NCBI RefSeq assembly: GCF_003148885.1
Contig: NZ_QGHD01000001.1
Coordinates: forward strand, 350,176-396,091
Reading direction: 5' to 3'
DNA: 45,916 nt
Origin: Hallerella porci
Lineage (GTDB): Bacteria > Fibrobacterota > Fibrobacteria > Fibrobacterales > Fibrobacteraceae
Below the pieces are notes generated by a model that saw only the letters and a program-made list of their open reading frames with translations, was not told the DNA's origin and made no database searches. This document shows, piece by piece, positions 7,212 to 15,723 of this stretch (position 1 is its first letter; every line of letters starts with the position of its first letter). The translations under genes and the position numbers were made by a program.

Positions 7212-9334
7212 TGCGTCAACTGAAAAAATTTTTTGATGAATCGATTCTCACGATGAGTTGGATTTTCATTCTCTTAGTCGCAGCTTCATTTTCCGCTGCG
7301 GCCGGAAATTCGGGAACGATAAACCGTTATGTTTTTGCGATTAGTTCAAATTACGGTGGCGAAGGACGTCCGCATTTACGCTATGCGGAATTTGATGCCA
7401 AATCTTTTGCCGCTGTCATCGGCGAAATGGGCGGAACTCCGAAACAGAACATTATCTTTGTGAAAGAGCCGAAAGTTTCGGAACTCGAAAAACAATTCGA
7501 CGCTCTCGATTCTCGCTTAAAAAAGAATGCGGGAAATGGTCGCGAAGAAGTGCTGATTTATTATAGCGGTCACGCTGACGAAAATGGTCTGCGTTTAGGA
7601 AATGAACTCGTCGCATGGCAAAAATTTCGTAAACGCGTGGATGCATTAAATGCAGATGTAAAAATCGCCGTCATCGATGCGTGTGGCTCGGGCGCAATTA
7701 CGCGGGCAAAGGGCGGCGCACAAGTTCCCGCTTTTATGATCGATCAGAGCAGCGATATGAAAGGTTATGCTTTCATCACGAGCAGCACTCAAGATGAAGC
7801 GAGCCAAGAAAGCGATAAACTCAAAGGTTCTTTCTTTACACATTCTCTCGTGAGCGGATTACGCGGCGCGGGCGATTTGAGCGGCGACGGCAAAGTGACT
7901 TTATCCGAAGCGTATCAATTCGCATTTAACGAAACTCTTCAAAAAACCGAAACGACAATCGGCGGTGCACAACATCCAAGTCGTGACATGAGCTTAACGG
8001 GAACGGGCGATGTCGTGATGACCGATTTGCGGAGCACCAAAGCGGGCTTAGGCCTGGCTGAAAATTTAGAAGGCCGCGTTTTTATCCGCGATGAAAAAGG
8101 CGAACTCGTCGCAGAACTTTATAAAAAATCGGGACGCGCGATGAGTCTTGGGCTTCCGGCGGGGAATTATTCTGTCCGCTTAGAAAAGCCCGCAGAATAT
8201 CAAGAAGCCAAAGTCGTTTTGCAAGAAGGAAAAATTCAAAATCTCGCTTCGGCGAATTTCAAAGCAGTCGCTGCCGAAGAAACGGTTTCTCGCGGAGAAA
8301 TCGGCGGAAAGAATTTCAATTCGCGCATCGATTCTCTCGATCATTGCGGAAAATATCGCGTGACATTTAACGCTGCCGATTTGGAACCGAATCCGCGGAA
8401 AGGTTTAATGCTCGGCATTTTCTTCAACAAATCCGATGACATTCTTTTGGGAACGCAAGTGAGTTTAATCGGAAGCGTTGCGAAAAAAGAAATGCACGGC
8501 GCACAAGTTTCCGGTTTATTCAACATGGAATTTGAAAAAATCGAAGGCATTCAAATTTCGGGAATTTTTAACTATACCGATACACTCAAAGGCGCGCAAC
8601 TCAGCTCGGGAGCGAATATTGCGAAAGTTTCTGATTTGCAAATCGGCTTAGGAAATATTTCGAAAAAATCCAAAGTGCAAGTCGGTGTTCTAAACGTTTC
8701 TGAAAATGTGAATGTGCAAGCGGGCTTAATGAACGTCGCCAAAGAAACAAATGCGCCGCAAGTTTCCGTCATCAATTTCGGATGGAAAACGCATGGGCGT
8801 CAATTCGGTCTTATCAACTTCGTAGGATACGCGGACAAAACGCCGATCGGTCTTTTGAACTTTGTCGGAAACGGCGTTTGGAATGTGACCGGAAGCATTA
8901 ACGAAATGAGCGCCACCGCATTTGCATTTCATTTTGGAACAGCGTATTTCTTTACTTCGATTGAAATGTCGCGGGAACTCGAAAAAGGATTTGACCGCTA
9001 CGAAGATATTTACGAATCGGGACTCGGCATCGGCACGCAATTCGGCAAATACGGAACGCATTTTGAACTCGAATATATGTTCCTCTTTGCGCAAGATTCC
9101 TTTGACGATGACAACAGCAATTATCATCATCGGCTGCGTTTCGGTGGCGTAGCAAGACTCCTTCCGTTCGTCGGCATCTCGGCAGGCTTTTCGCTCAACC
9201 TTGCGTCCGAAGGCGATTTGCAATCGGTGATGCTCGAACCGAAAGGCAAGTGGCACGATGATTGGAGCGTGAAAGGGCACAAGGCGAAATTCTGGCCCGG
9301 ACTTTACGCTGGCATTACCCTCGGAAGATTTTAA
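7211..9334 (+). CDS. Exported caspase-like (C14) protease fused to surface repeats and a barrel-like C-terminus
   Basis: 707 residues. The ribosome binding site AAGGAGG sits 7 bases before the ATG. Residues 15-31 form a signal peptide (MSWIFILLVAASFSAAA). A caspase-like domain spans about residues 37-270, with the catalytic dyad in YYSGHAD (H121) and DACGSG (C158) and a DLSGDGKVTLSEAYQFA segment typical of bacterial metacaspase-like proteins. Residues 430-555 hold about nine repeats of 13-16 residues with a GxQxGxxN pattern, like the LA_2272-type surface repeats, probably a beta-solenoid. Residues 570-707 are rich in aromatic, alternating strands and end GITLGRF, like an outer-membrane barrel terminus. 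It is coupled to the sigma/anti-sigma genes. It may cleave an envelope protein such as the anti-sigma factor, which is inference. Confidence 0.8.
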   Translation: MRQLKKFFDESILTMSWIFILLVAASFSAAAGNSGTINRYVFAISSNYGGEGRPHLRYAEFDAKSFAAVIGEMGGTPKQNIIFVKEPKVSELEKQFDALDSRLKKNAGNGREEVLIYYSGHADENGLRLGNELVAWQKFRKRVDALNADVKIAVIDACGSGAITRAKGGAQVPAFMIDQSSDMKGYAFITSSTQDEASQESDKLKGSFFTHSLVSGLRGAGDLSGDGKVTLSEAYQFAFNETLQKTETTIGGAQHPSRDMSLTGTGDVVMTDLRSTKAGLGLAENLEGRVFIRDEKGELVAELYKKSGRAMSLGLPAGNYSVRLEKPAEYQEAKVVLQEGKIQNLASANFKAVAAEETVSRGEIGGKNFNSRIDSLDHCGKYRVTFNAADLEPNPRKGLMLGIFFNKSDDILLGTQVSLIGSVAKKEMHGAQVSGLFNMEFEKIEGIQISGIFNYTDTLKGAQLSSGANIAKVSDLQIGLGNISKKSKVQVGVLNVSENVNVQAGLMNVAKETNAPQVSVINFGWKTHGRQFGLINFVGYADKTPIGLLNFVGNGVWNVTGSINEMSATAFAFHFGTAYFFTSIEMSRELEKGFDRYEDIYESGLGIGTQFGKYGTHFELEYMFLFAQDSFDDDNSNYHHRLRFGGVARLLPFVGISAGFSLNLASEGDLQSVMLEPKGKWHDDWSVKGHKAKFWPGLYAGITLGRF

Positions 9335-9351
9335 TCGCTTGGGGTAATTGT

Positions 9352-10383
9352 ATGCAAAAAATTTTCTTTGATTTCCGAAGAGTATTTTTTCTCGTGTGCT
9401 TCGTCTGCGGCTTTCTAAGCATTGCATCGGCGAACACCGTCAAAAAAGATGCTCCAGATTCCACCAAAGAAAATGCAGCGGATTCGTCGAAAGCGAATGC
9501 TCTTCAAATCAATTGGGAAAATAGTTTTTCCTTCGCCGCGATTTTTCTTTCGCATCGGAGTTTACGCAATTCCGATAATATGCGCAGTTGGCCATTCTTT
9601 CTGATTGCAACTCCTCTCGGTTGGACATCAACTCTCAAAATGCAGAAAAATTTCGGCAAATTACTCGGCGTCAAATCCGCATTCACCGGCGACTTGAATC
9701 TCATGGGCGCAGGAGTGCGGGCTACGGCATCGATTGAACTTTTGCATTTGTTCGAAATCGGAACTCTCGGCAGCGTCAATTCTGCAATCAATTACAGCAG
9801 CGATATGACGCAAATGGGTGTTTACAATTCCGAAAAAAAGAAATTCGAAAATGATTATTTCATGACGGAATTTTTGTTCAACGTCAAATATTTTGCCGCG
9901 ATGACTTTCCCTTTGATGGCAATTCTTCCGAAAAGCGATTGGACAAAAATTTTGCTCAAGCCAAATGCGAGTTTTACTTTTTTGCATTACACGGGAGCCG
10001 CCGACAAAGAAATGTGGAAAGCGGGAAATGAACTTGCTGCAAACGGTTATCGTTATCAATACGGCGCAACTCTTCTCTACATGCTTCCATTTCGGTATCT
10101 CCCGATGGCGATGCTTTCGTATAATGTCATTGGAATCGTGCACAAGTCAGATTACGATGCGGTCTACGACGATTACGATCCGAGTTTCAAAAATATCAGC
10201 ATTACGCCGATGCTTTCTATTCAATTCAGCAAAAAATGGAGCGGTATGTTGATGACAAAAATTGAACGCGTCCGCAAATTCGCCCGTTACCATTTCGACG
10301 AAGACGAAGAACTTCTCCAAAAACGCATCGGCTACGAATGGGCTGTGCCAACGGTCATTTTTATTGTGCAAAGAAAATTTTAA
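9352..10383 (+). CDS. Putative outer-membrane beta-barrel protein, paralogue of 19963-20979
   Basis: 343 residues from the ATG at 9352, chosen because it begins a signal peptide (hydrophobic VFFLVCFVCGFLSIASA); an upstream in-frame codon would overlap the caspase gene. A linker rich in Asp, Ser, Lys and Asn follows. The rest consists of amphipathic strands and ends in FIVQRKF, a terminal phenylalanine as in outer-membrane barrels. It is clearly related along its length to the protein at 19963-20979, sharing LRNS, SWPFF, KSDWTKI, YDAVYDDYDP-like and ITPMLS(I/V)QF motifs. It follows the caspase gene after 17 bp and may close the sigma/caspase operon. No known family is recognised. Confidence 0.7.
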   Translation: MQKIFFDFRRVFFLVCFVCGFLSIASANTVKKDAPDSTKENAADSSKANALQINWENSFSFAAIFLSHRSLRNSDNMRSWPFFLIATPLGWTSTLKMQKNFGKLLGVKSAFTGDLNLMGAGVRATASIELLHLFEIGTLGSVNSAINYSSDMTQMGVYNSEKKKFENDYFMTEFLFNVKYFAAMTFPLMAILPKSDWTKILLKPNASFTFLHYTGAADKEMWKAGNELAANGYRYQYGATLLYMLPFRYLPMAMLSYNVIGIVHKSDYDAVYDDYDPSFKNISITPMLSIQFSKKWSGMLMTKIERVRKFARYHFDEDEELLQKRIGYEWAVPTVIFIVQRKF

Positions 10384-10627
10384 AAAGCGGCTTTGCCGCG
10401 TGGTAATGCAAGAGCTTAGAACTTAGAATTTAGAGCTTAGAATTTTCTCCGCTCTAAGTTCTCAAAACCTCGGGGCGCCATTTCAATTGTAGCGGTCATC
10501 AAAATCTTTATTTTATCCACCGAATTGTAGCGGCGATCAAAAATGAAAAATGAGTTATCCGCAAAAGGGAAAGCCCGCGCGCTAGTGTGTTATATCGCAC
10601 ACTTATCGGAAAAATCTGCATTTTAAC
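10384..10627. other. Intergenic stretch with a degenerate terminator and short direct repeats
   Basis: No gene is seen here. GCGGC-TTT-GCCGC (10387-10399) directly after the stop is a terminator stem without its U-tract; the paralogue at 20979 has the complete version at the same place. From 10411 to 10470 the string AGAGCTTAGAA recurs and partly pairs with GCTCTAAGTTCTC. A 20-base element, AATTGTAGCGG-(TC or CG)-ATCAAAA, occurs twice (10485-10504 and 10523-10542, 38 bp apart, two mismatches). Confidence 0.6.
10485..10542. repeat. 20-bp direct repeat pair, period 38 bp
   Basis: Copies lie at 10485-10504 and 10523-10542 and differ at two adjacent bases. They sit 85-145 bp upstream of the OmpA-family promoter on the same strand. 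They could be paired protein-binding sites or a remnant of a longer repeat; nothing in the sequence decides between these. Confidence 0.45.
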
Positions 10628-10656
10628 TGGACAATTTTACGGATTTTGGCTACATT
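10628..10656 (+). promoter_or_regulatory. Putative sigma-70-type promoter for the OmpA-family gene
   Basis: TGGACA (10628-10633) and TACATT (10651-10656) are separated by 17 bases and lie 36 bp before the ATG at 10692. The -35 box differs from consensus at one base and the -10 box at two. Start of transcription would be near 10663, leaving a short leader with GGGAAG as ribosome binding site. Confidence 0.5.
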
Positions 10657-10691
10657 TCGCTTGCAAATTTTGATTTTCAAGGGAAGATGAT

Positions 10692-12719
10692 ATGAGAACA
10701 AAATCTCTAATCGCAGCAATTCTCGGGCTTTCGGTCGGAATTGCTTTTGCAGAAACGGGGCTAGAAGGGGGCCGTGACGGTCTTCATCAGCAAAGTGCAA
10801 AAACATTAGGACAGTGGGGAATCTCTGTCGGTATCGGCGCCGAAGGCGTTGCCGATGCGCAGCCTTCTGCCTATGATTACTATTACTATTCGAATGGTCA
10901 AGCGACGATGGTCAACAGCTTGATGCCTTCGATTTCTGGAAATTTCCACGCAGCCGTCGGTCTTTTGGACTTCTTAGACCTCGGTGTTGTGGTTCCGATT
11001 CATTACGATGACATTAACCCCGATGACGAAGACGCCGAATTGAATGGCTGGGGACTCGGTGATATTCAACTTTGGACAAAATTCCGCTTGCCGATGTTCG
11101 ATACGACGGATTTAGTGAACGTCGCTGTTCTCGGACAAATTTACTTCCCGACCGGTGACAAAAAAGCCGGTATGCGTCCTCGCCATGTTTGGTATGTGAA
11201 CGCTTGGGGCGAAGATCACGCCTTTACCGCCGACGATTGGGCGTTAGAAGCGAGCCTCCTTTTGACTTTGGACTTTAATCGTCTAGGAATTCCTCTCCGT
11301 TGGAACAGCAACATCGGATTTGTCGGCGTCTTTAACGAAGGCGCAAACACGATGCTTTACGGCACCGGCTTAAACTTCACCGGCATTGAAGCGATGGATA
11401 TCTTCCTCGAATATTCAGGTGAAATGCGAGTTGAAAAAACGAATTCGAGCCATTGGCGCGATCCGCTTTCCGATCCGATGCGCATTACTCCGGGTGTGCG
11501 TTTCCACTTGGCAAAGGGAGTTGATTTGGCAGTGGGCGCTGACATCGGTATCACCGCCTTCATCGACGAAGATAAACTCACCGAAAAATACGTAAGCGTG
11601 GACAAGCATCAAGGCGGAAAAGTGGTCCGTTATAAGACAGGTGCCGCAGACTACGGTGCATCTGCCCTCTTAACTTGGCGCGGAAATCCGTTTGCGAAGG
11701 ATAATGACGAAGATAACGATGGCGTCGAAGATAAGAAAGATCAATGCGCTCATACGCCGAGCGGTGTGAATGTCGACGCAAACGGTTGCCCGATGGACGA
11801 AGATAAAGATGGCATTCCGGATTACTTAGACAAGTGCGCAGGAACTCCGGCTGGAACTGCTGTCGATAGCATCGGTTGCCCGGTGAAGAATCCGGTGGAT
11901 TCTGCTCGTGCCGATAGCCTTGCGAAAGCGCTTGCCGCTGCGGATTCGGCAAAGAACGCTCCGATTGATACCGCTGCCATTTGCGCTGCCCGCGTCGATA
12001 CAACCGATACCGATAAAGATGGCGTTTATGATGCAAACGATAAATGCCCGAATACGCCGAAGGGTGCCGTTGTCGATAGCACCGGCTGCCCGCTCGATAG
12101 CGATAAGGATAATGTTTATGACGGCTTAGACAAATGCCCGAATACATTAAGCGGTGTCATGGTCGATAGCACCGGTTGCCCGCTCGATTCGGATAAAGAT
12201 GGCGTTGCCGACTTCCACGATAAATGCCCGAATACGCCGAAGGGTGCCGTCGTCGATAGCACCGGCTGCATTCTCGATAGCGATAAAGACGGAGTCATCG
12301 ATGCGATTGATCAATGCCCGAATACTCTTCACGGTGTTGAAGTCGATAAAGTCGGATGCCCTGTCCGCAAAAAAGAAGACTTGAGCCAGCTCCGCAAAGG
12401 CATTGCCTTCCAGCTGAACTCGGCAAAGCTCACGAAGAAGAGCTTCGGCACTTTGGACGATGTCGCAAACTTGATGAAAAAGTATGAACAAGCGAAGATC
12501 GAAGTGCAAGGTCACACCGACGAAAGCGGTTCTGCAGAACACAACCAAAAGCTTTCCGAAGACCGTGCGAAGAGCGTCGCCAATTACATTATCAAGAAAG
12601 GCGTCTCTGAAGACCGCATCCGCGCTGTGGGCTATGGCAATACCCGCCCGATCGCTGACAACAAGACGAAGAAGGGTCGCAAAGCGAACCGCCGCGTCGA
12701 ACTCGTTCCGTTTGAATAA
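10692..12719 (+). CDS. OmpA-family outer-membrane protein with thrombospondin type-3 repeats
   Basis: 675 residues. The signal peptide ends AFA-ET near residue 21. Residues 25-330 form an outer-membrane barrel-like domain. Residues 335-560 carry repeated D-x-D-x-DG-x-x-D calcium-binding motifs followed by (Q/K)CPNTP and VDSTGCP, that is, thrombospondin type-3 repeats of about 35 residues. In the middle lies an Ala/Asp/Ser-rich spacer (about 405-435). The C-terminal OmpA domain (about 570-675) has GHTDESGSAEHNQKLSEDRAKSV and NRRVEL and should bind peptidoglycan. It is a structural tether between outer membrane and cell wall, probably abundant. It has its own promoter and a strong terminator, so it stands as a single-gene transcript. 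Confidence 0.92.
   Translation: MRTKSLIAAILGLSVGIAFAETGLEGGRDGLHQQSAKTLGQWGISVGIGAEGVADAQPSAYDYYYYSNGQATMVNSLMPSISGNFHAAVGLLDFLDLGVVVPIHYDDINPDDEDAELNGWGLGDIQLWTKFRLPMFDTTDLVNVAVLGQIYFPTGDKKAGMRPRHVWYVNAWGEDHAFTADDWALEASLLLTLDFNRLGIPLRWNSNIGFVGVFNEGANTMLYGTGLNFTGIEAMDIFLEYSGEMRVEKTNSSHWRDPLSDPMRITPGVRFHLAKGVDLAVGADIGITAFIDEDKLTEKYVSVDKHQGGKVVRYKTGAADYGASALLTWRGNPFAKDNDEDNDGVEDKKDQCAHTPSGVNVDANGCPMDEDKDGIPDYLDKCAGTPAGTAVDSIGCPVKNPVDSARADSLAKALAAADSAKNAPIDTAAICAARVDTTDTDKDGVYDANDKCPNTPKGAVVDSTGCPLDSDKDNVYDGLDKCPNTLSGVMVDSTGCPLDSDKDGVADFHDKCPNTPKGAVVDSTGCILDSDKDGVIDAIDQCPNTLHGVEVDKVGCPVRKKEDLSQLRKGIAFQLNSAKLTKKSFGTLDDVANLMKKYEQAKIEVQGHTDESGSAEHNQKLSEDRAKSVANYIIKKGVSEDRIRAVGYGNTRPIADNKTKKGRKANRRVELVPFE
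12038..12269 (+). repeat. Near-identical 52-bp DNA repeats inside the OmpA-family gene
   Basis: The segments 12038-12089 and 12218-12269 are identical but for one base and are 180 bp apart, exactly 60 codons. They encode the D-K-CPNTPKGAVVDSTGC part of two thrombospondin type-3 repeats. Codon identity this close suggests recent duplication or gene conversion; recombination between them would change repeat number in frame. Confidence 0.8.
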
Positions 12720-12742
12720 TCAAATCGCAGCTGAATGAGCGT

Positions 12743-12778
12743 AAAAACTGCCGCCTAATCGATAAGGCGGCAGTTTTT
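12743..12778 (+). terminator. Rho-independent terminator after the OmpA-family gene
   Basis: A perfect 14-bp stem, AAAAACTGCCGCCT (12743-12756) with AGGCGGCAGTTTTT (12765-12778), has an 8-base loop and a T-run. It lies 24 bp after the stop. Confidence 0.93.
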
Positions 12779-12905
12779 GTTTCTCTGGATTCTTTCGCCC
12801 ATTTTCGTAAAAATGCCGCTTTTTTTCTGCCATTCAAAATTTTGAACATTTCAGGGCGTTTTTTTGTTATTTTAGAGTCGTAATCATTTTAGAATAGGTA
12901 TTCCG

Positions 12906-14519
12906 ATGGAATCTGTAAACAACTCAAAGCCAGGCTTTTTTGTTCAGGGGCGTTTTCTTTATACCAAAGACAATGAAAAAGTGATTCTCCGCGGGGTGAA
13001 TCACATGTTTATTTGGACAGACCGCGAAGGAAAATCCATTCCCGAAATCGCAAAAACCGGCGCCAACTGCGTTCGCATTGTGTGGAATATGCACGGGCGC
13101 ATCTCGGATTTGTATCGTTTGGTCGATGAAAGTATCGTCAACAATATGATTCCGATAGTGGAATTGCACGATGCGACAGGGCAGTGGAGTCGCCTTCCGG
13201 AATTGGTGAATTTCTGGACCCGCGAAGATGCGATGCAGTTAATCCTCGATCACCAAGAATATTTACTGGTGAATATCGGGAACGAAGTCGGCGGCGAAGA
13301 AGAACGCCCTGAAGAATTTTACGAAGCGTATGCTTCGGCTGTTACGCGGATGCGCGCCGCGGGAATTCGTGTTCCGCTGATTATCGATGCGGATAACTGG
13401 GGACAAAGTTCCACGAATATTTTGAACGAAGGAAATCGTTTACTCGCAGCAGATCCCGAACACAATTTGATTTTTGACATTCACATGTGGTGGCCGACAG
13501 AACGGCACAATCCCGAAAAGACGGGCTACGCCACGGTGAAAGAACGCATTACCGGCGTCCTCGAAGAATCGGTCGAGAAAAATTTGCCGTTAATCGTCGG
13601 CGAATTTGCGCCTGTCGCAGTGAACGGCGCCCGCGAAATCCCGTATAAATTTATCATGTCCGAAGCAGAACGCTTAGAAATCGGCTGGCTCGCTTGGAGC
13701 TGGGGACCGGGAAATTTCGATAGCCCCGAAATGGATATGACGACTCACGGATCGTTCAATACTCTCGTCGGCTGGGGAAAAGATGTCTGCGTCGATAGTC
13801 CGCTCGGCATTCAAAATACGAGCGTTATCCCAACTTTCATCCAAAATGCTGATTTTACAACAGGCATTTCGGACCGCGGACGCAATTTGATTTCTAACGG
13901 CGACTTTACCGAAGGCACCGCCGGTTGGACTGCAGACTTTTGGGGCGGCAAGGCGACATTCCGCGTCGAAAATCGCATCGCTCACTTTGACATTCAAGAT
14001 GCGGGCAAAGAATCGTGGAATTTGCAATTCAAGCAAAGCTTCCCGCTTCGAAACGGCGTCACTTATGTGTTTAGCATGCGGGCAAAGGCCGATAAACCGC
14101 GCACATTAAATGTAGACATCAAACGCGAATCCGAAAATTATGTGCCTTATGCAAACGGTCGCTTCTTGGATCTTTCGACGAGTTGGCAAGATTTTAGTTG
14201 GAAGTTCACGATGAAAGAACCGACCGACGAAAATGCGGTTCTAATTTTCGACATGGGCGGTTGCGACACGGGTTGGAATTTGTCCGACGTTTCGCTCGTG
14301 CAAGCGCGAAGCGTTTCGGATCGCTTAAATAAAAGCTTTCAGCGAAATGTGCAGAAAAATTCGGGCTACTTTAATGCGCCCGCAGGTCCGTGGGAATTGC
14401 ATTTATATTCCGCAGACGGCGAATTGCTCGAAGTCCTCGATAAGGGAAAAGGCGGCGAAGGCATGAAGCCTTTCCCAAAAATCGAACGCAGCGGCATCAT
14501 GGTGATTAAAGACAAATAA
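12906..14519 (+). CDS. GH5 subfamily 8-type glycoside hydrolase (mannanase-like) with CBM4/9-like module
   Basis: 537 residues. Residues 10-300 match GH5_8 endo-beta-1,4-mannanases: GVNHM near residue 30, TGANCVRIV, ELHDATG, the acid/base glutamate in NIGNE (E127), IDADNWGQ, and the nucleophile in VGEF (E233), then GWLAWSWG. Residues about 325-465 form a jelly-roll carbohydrate-binding module like CBM4/9 (NLISNGDFTEGTAGW). The last 70 residues resemble a C-terminal sorting domain (LHLYSADGELLEV near the end, SGIMVIK last). Unusually, residues 1-25 are polar and contain no signal peptide, and an in-frame TAG lies 33 bp before the ATG with no start codon between. Its place after a terminator and before another indicates a single-gene transcript. 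Mannan cleavage is likely but not proven. Confidence 0.85.
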   Translation: MESVNNSKPGFFVQGRFLYTKDNEKVILRGVNHMFIWTDREGKSIPEIAKTGANCVRIVWNMHGRISDLYRLVDESIVNNMIPIVELHDATGQWSRLPELVNFWTREDAMQLILDHQEYLLVNIGNEVGGEEERPEEFYEAYASAVTRMRAAGIRVPLIIDADNWGQSSTNILNEGNRLLAADPEHNLIFDIHMWWPTERHNPEKTGYATVKERITGVLEESVEKNLPLIVGEFAPVAVNGAREIPYKFIMSEAERLEIGWLAWSWGPGNFDSPEMDMTTHGSFNTLVGWGKDVCVDSPLGIQNTSVIPTFIQNADFTTGISDRGRNLISNGDFTEGTAGWTADFWGGKATFRVENRIAHFDIQDAGKESWNLQFKQSFPLRNGVTYVFSMRAKADKPRTLNVDIKRESENYVPYANGRFLDLSTSWQDFSWKFTMKEPTDENAVLIFDMGGCDTGWNLSDVSLVQARSVSDRLNKSFQRNVQKNSGYFNAPAGPWELHLYSADGELLEVLDKGKGGEGMKPFPKIERSGIMVIKDK

Positions 14520-14537
14520 AAATCAAAGAATAAGAAG

Positions 14538-14560
14538 AAAGCGTCCACTTCGGGCGCTTT
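14538..14560 (+). terminator. Terminator after the GH5 gene
   Basis: AAAGCGTCC (14538-14546) pairs with GGGCGCTTT (14552-14560) across a five-base loop, with one G-T pair, and is followed by a T-run through 14563. It begins 19 bp after the GH5 stop. Confidence 0.85.
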
Positions 14561-14569
14561 TTTGTTTTC

Positions 14570-14596
14570 TTGCAAAAACAACGAAAAACTTATAAT
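14570..14596 (+). promoter_or_regulatory. Putative promoter of the HD-GYP/hybrid kinase operon
   Basis: TTGCAA (14570-14575) and a perfect TATAAT (14591-14596) lie between the preceding terminator and the ATG at 14635. The spacer is 15 bases, shorter than ideal, so the -10 box is the firmer half of this call. Confidence 0.4.
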
Positions 14597-14634
14597 TGTT
14601 CTTTTTTTATTGAAATAGAATAGATTATTCTTAT

Positions 14635-15723
14635 ATGGAAGATAACTGCAAACCCCAGATTTTAATCGTCGACGATACGAAGCCGAATATTGAAGTCTTA
14701 GAAGGGGCTCTTGTTCAAGAAAATTACGATGTACACGTCGCGCTTAGCGGAAAGCGTGCGCTTGAACTCGTGAAACGCAGTGTTCCCGATTTAATTCTTT
14801 TGGATGTGATGATGCCCGAAATGGATGGCTACGAAACTTATCGTCGCCTGCGGGAAATTCCATCTTGCAAAGATGTTCCGGTGATTTTTTTAACGGCGCA
14901 AATTGAAAGCGAAAGCGAAATGAAAGGTCTCGCACTCGGCGCCGACGATTATGTGACGAAACCGTTCAATCAAGGACTTTTGCGGCTTCGCATTCGCAAT
15001 CAACTCGAACGGAAATTTTTCCGCGATCATCTCGCAGACTTGGTCGAAAAACGGACGGCGCAACTTTCGCAGAAGACGAAAGATTTGCAAAAAACTTTGC
15101 AAGTGATGCTTACGAGTTTGGGCGCCCTCGCCGAATTCCGCGATAACGAAACGGGAACGCATTTACGGCGGACGCAATTTATCGTGCGCAAGCTCGCCGA
15201 AGTGATGAGCGGCTTTGACGAATTTAAAGAAGAATTGAATAGCGAAGAAATCATTGAAGAATATGCGATTGCTGCGCCTCTTCACGATATCGGCAAAGTG
15301 GGAATTCCCGATGGCATTTTACGGAAGCCAGGCCCTTTGACTCATGAAGAACGCGAGCAAATGAAAAAGCACACGATTCTCGGTTATCAAGTTTTGCTTT
15401 CGGCGACTCAAGAATTGCACAATAATCCAATGGTTGTTATCGCAGCAAACATTGCGAAATATCATCATGAAAAATGGGACGGCTCAGGATATCCCACAGG
15501 AATTGCGGGCAAAGAAATTCCGCTTTGTGCGCGGATGATGGCCGTTGCCGATGTCTACGACGCTCTCGTTTCAAAACGCGTTTACAAAAATGCGCTTTCG
15601 CATGCGGAATCGATGCAAATTATCCGCGAAGGCAGCGGTTCGCATTTTGATCCCGCTGTCGTTCAGGCGTTTGAAACTTTCGCCGATACACTTCCTGAAT
15701 TTTATAAGAGATTTGCTGACTAA
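14635..15723 (+). CDS. Response regulator with HD-GYP domain (c-di-GMP phosphodiesterase)
   Basis: 362 residues. The receiver domain covers about residues 8-125 with acidic pocket D13/D14, phosphoacceptor D57 in [13 protein letters not shown], and the KPF lysine near residue 108. A short coiled linker follows. The HD-GYP domain covers about residues 155-350 with [11 protein letters not shown] (H217, D218), the HTILG histidine, [13 protein letters not shown] and VADVYDAL, so the metal ligands and GYP motif are intact. It should hydrolyse cyclic di-GMP under control of phosphorylation. The stop overlaps the next start by one base (TAATG), and the downstream hybrid kinase with a terminal Hpt domain is the obvious phosphodonor. 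Confidence 0.93.
   Translation: MEDNCKPQILIVDDTKPNIEVLEGALVQENYDVHVALSGKRALELVKRSVPDLILLDVMMPEMDGYETYRRLREIPSCKDVPVIFLTAQIESESEMKGLALGADDYVTKPFNQGLLRLRIRNQLERKFFRDHLADLVEKRTAQLSQKTKDLQKTLQVMLTSLGALAEFRDNETGTHLRRTQFIVRKLAEVMSGFDEFKEELNSEEIIEEYAIAAPLHDIGKVGIPDGILRKPGPLTHEEREQMKKHTILGYQVLLSATQELHNNPMVVIAANIAKYHHEKWDGSGYPTGIAGKEIPLCARMMAVADVYDALVSKRVYKNALSHAESMQIIREGSGSHFDPAVVQAFETFADTLPEFYKRFAD

Noticed and set aside
12038-12269. Mobile or intergenic repeat
   Set aside because: The repeats are in-frame thrombospondin type-3 units inside the OmpA-family gene.
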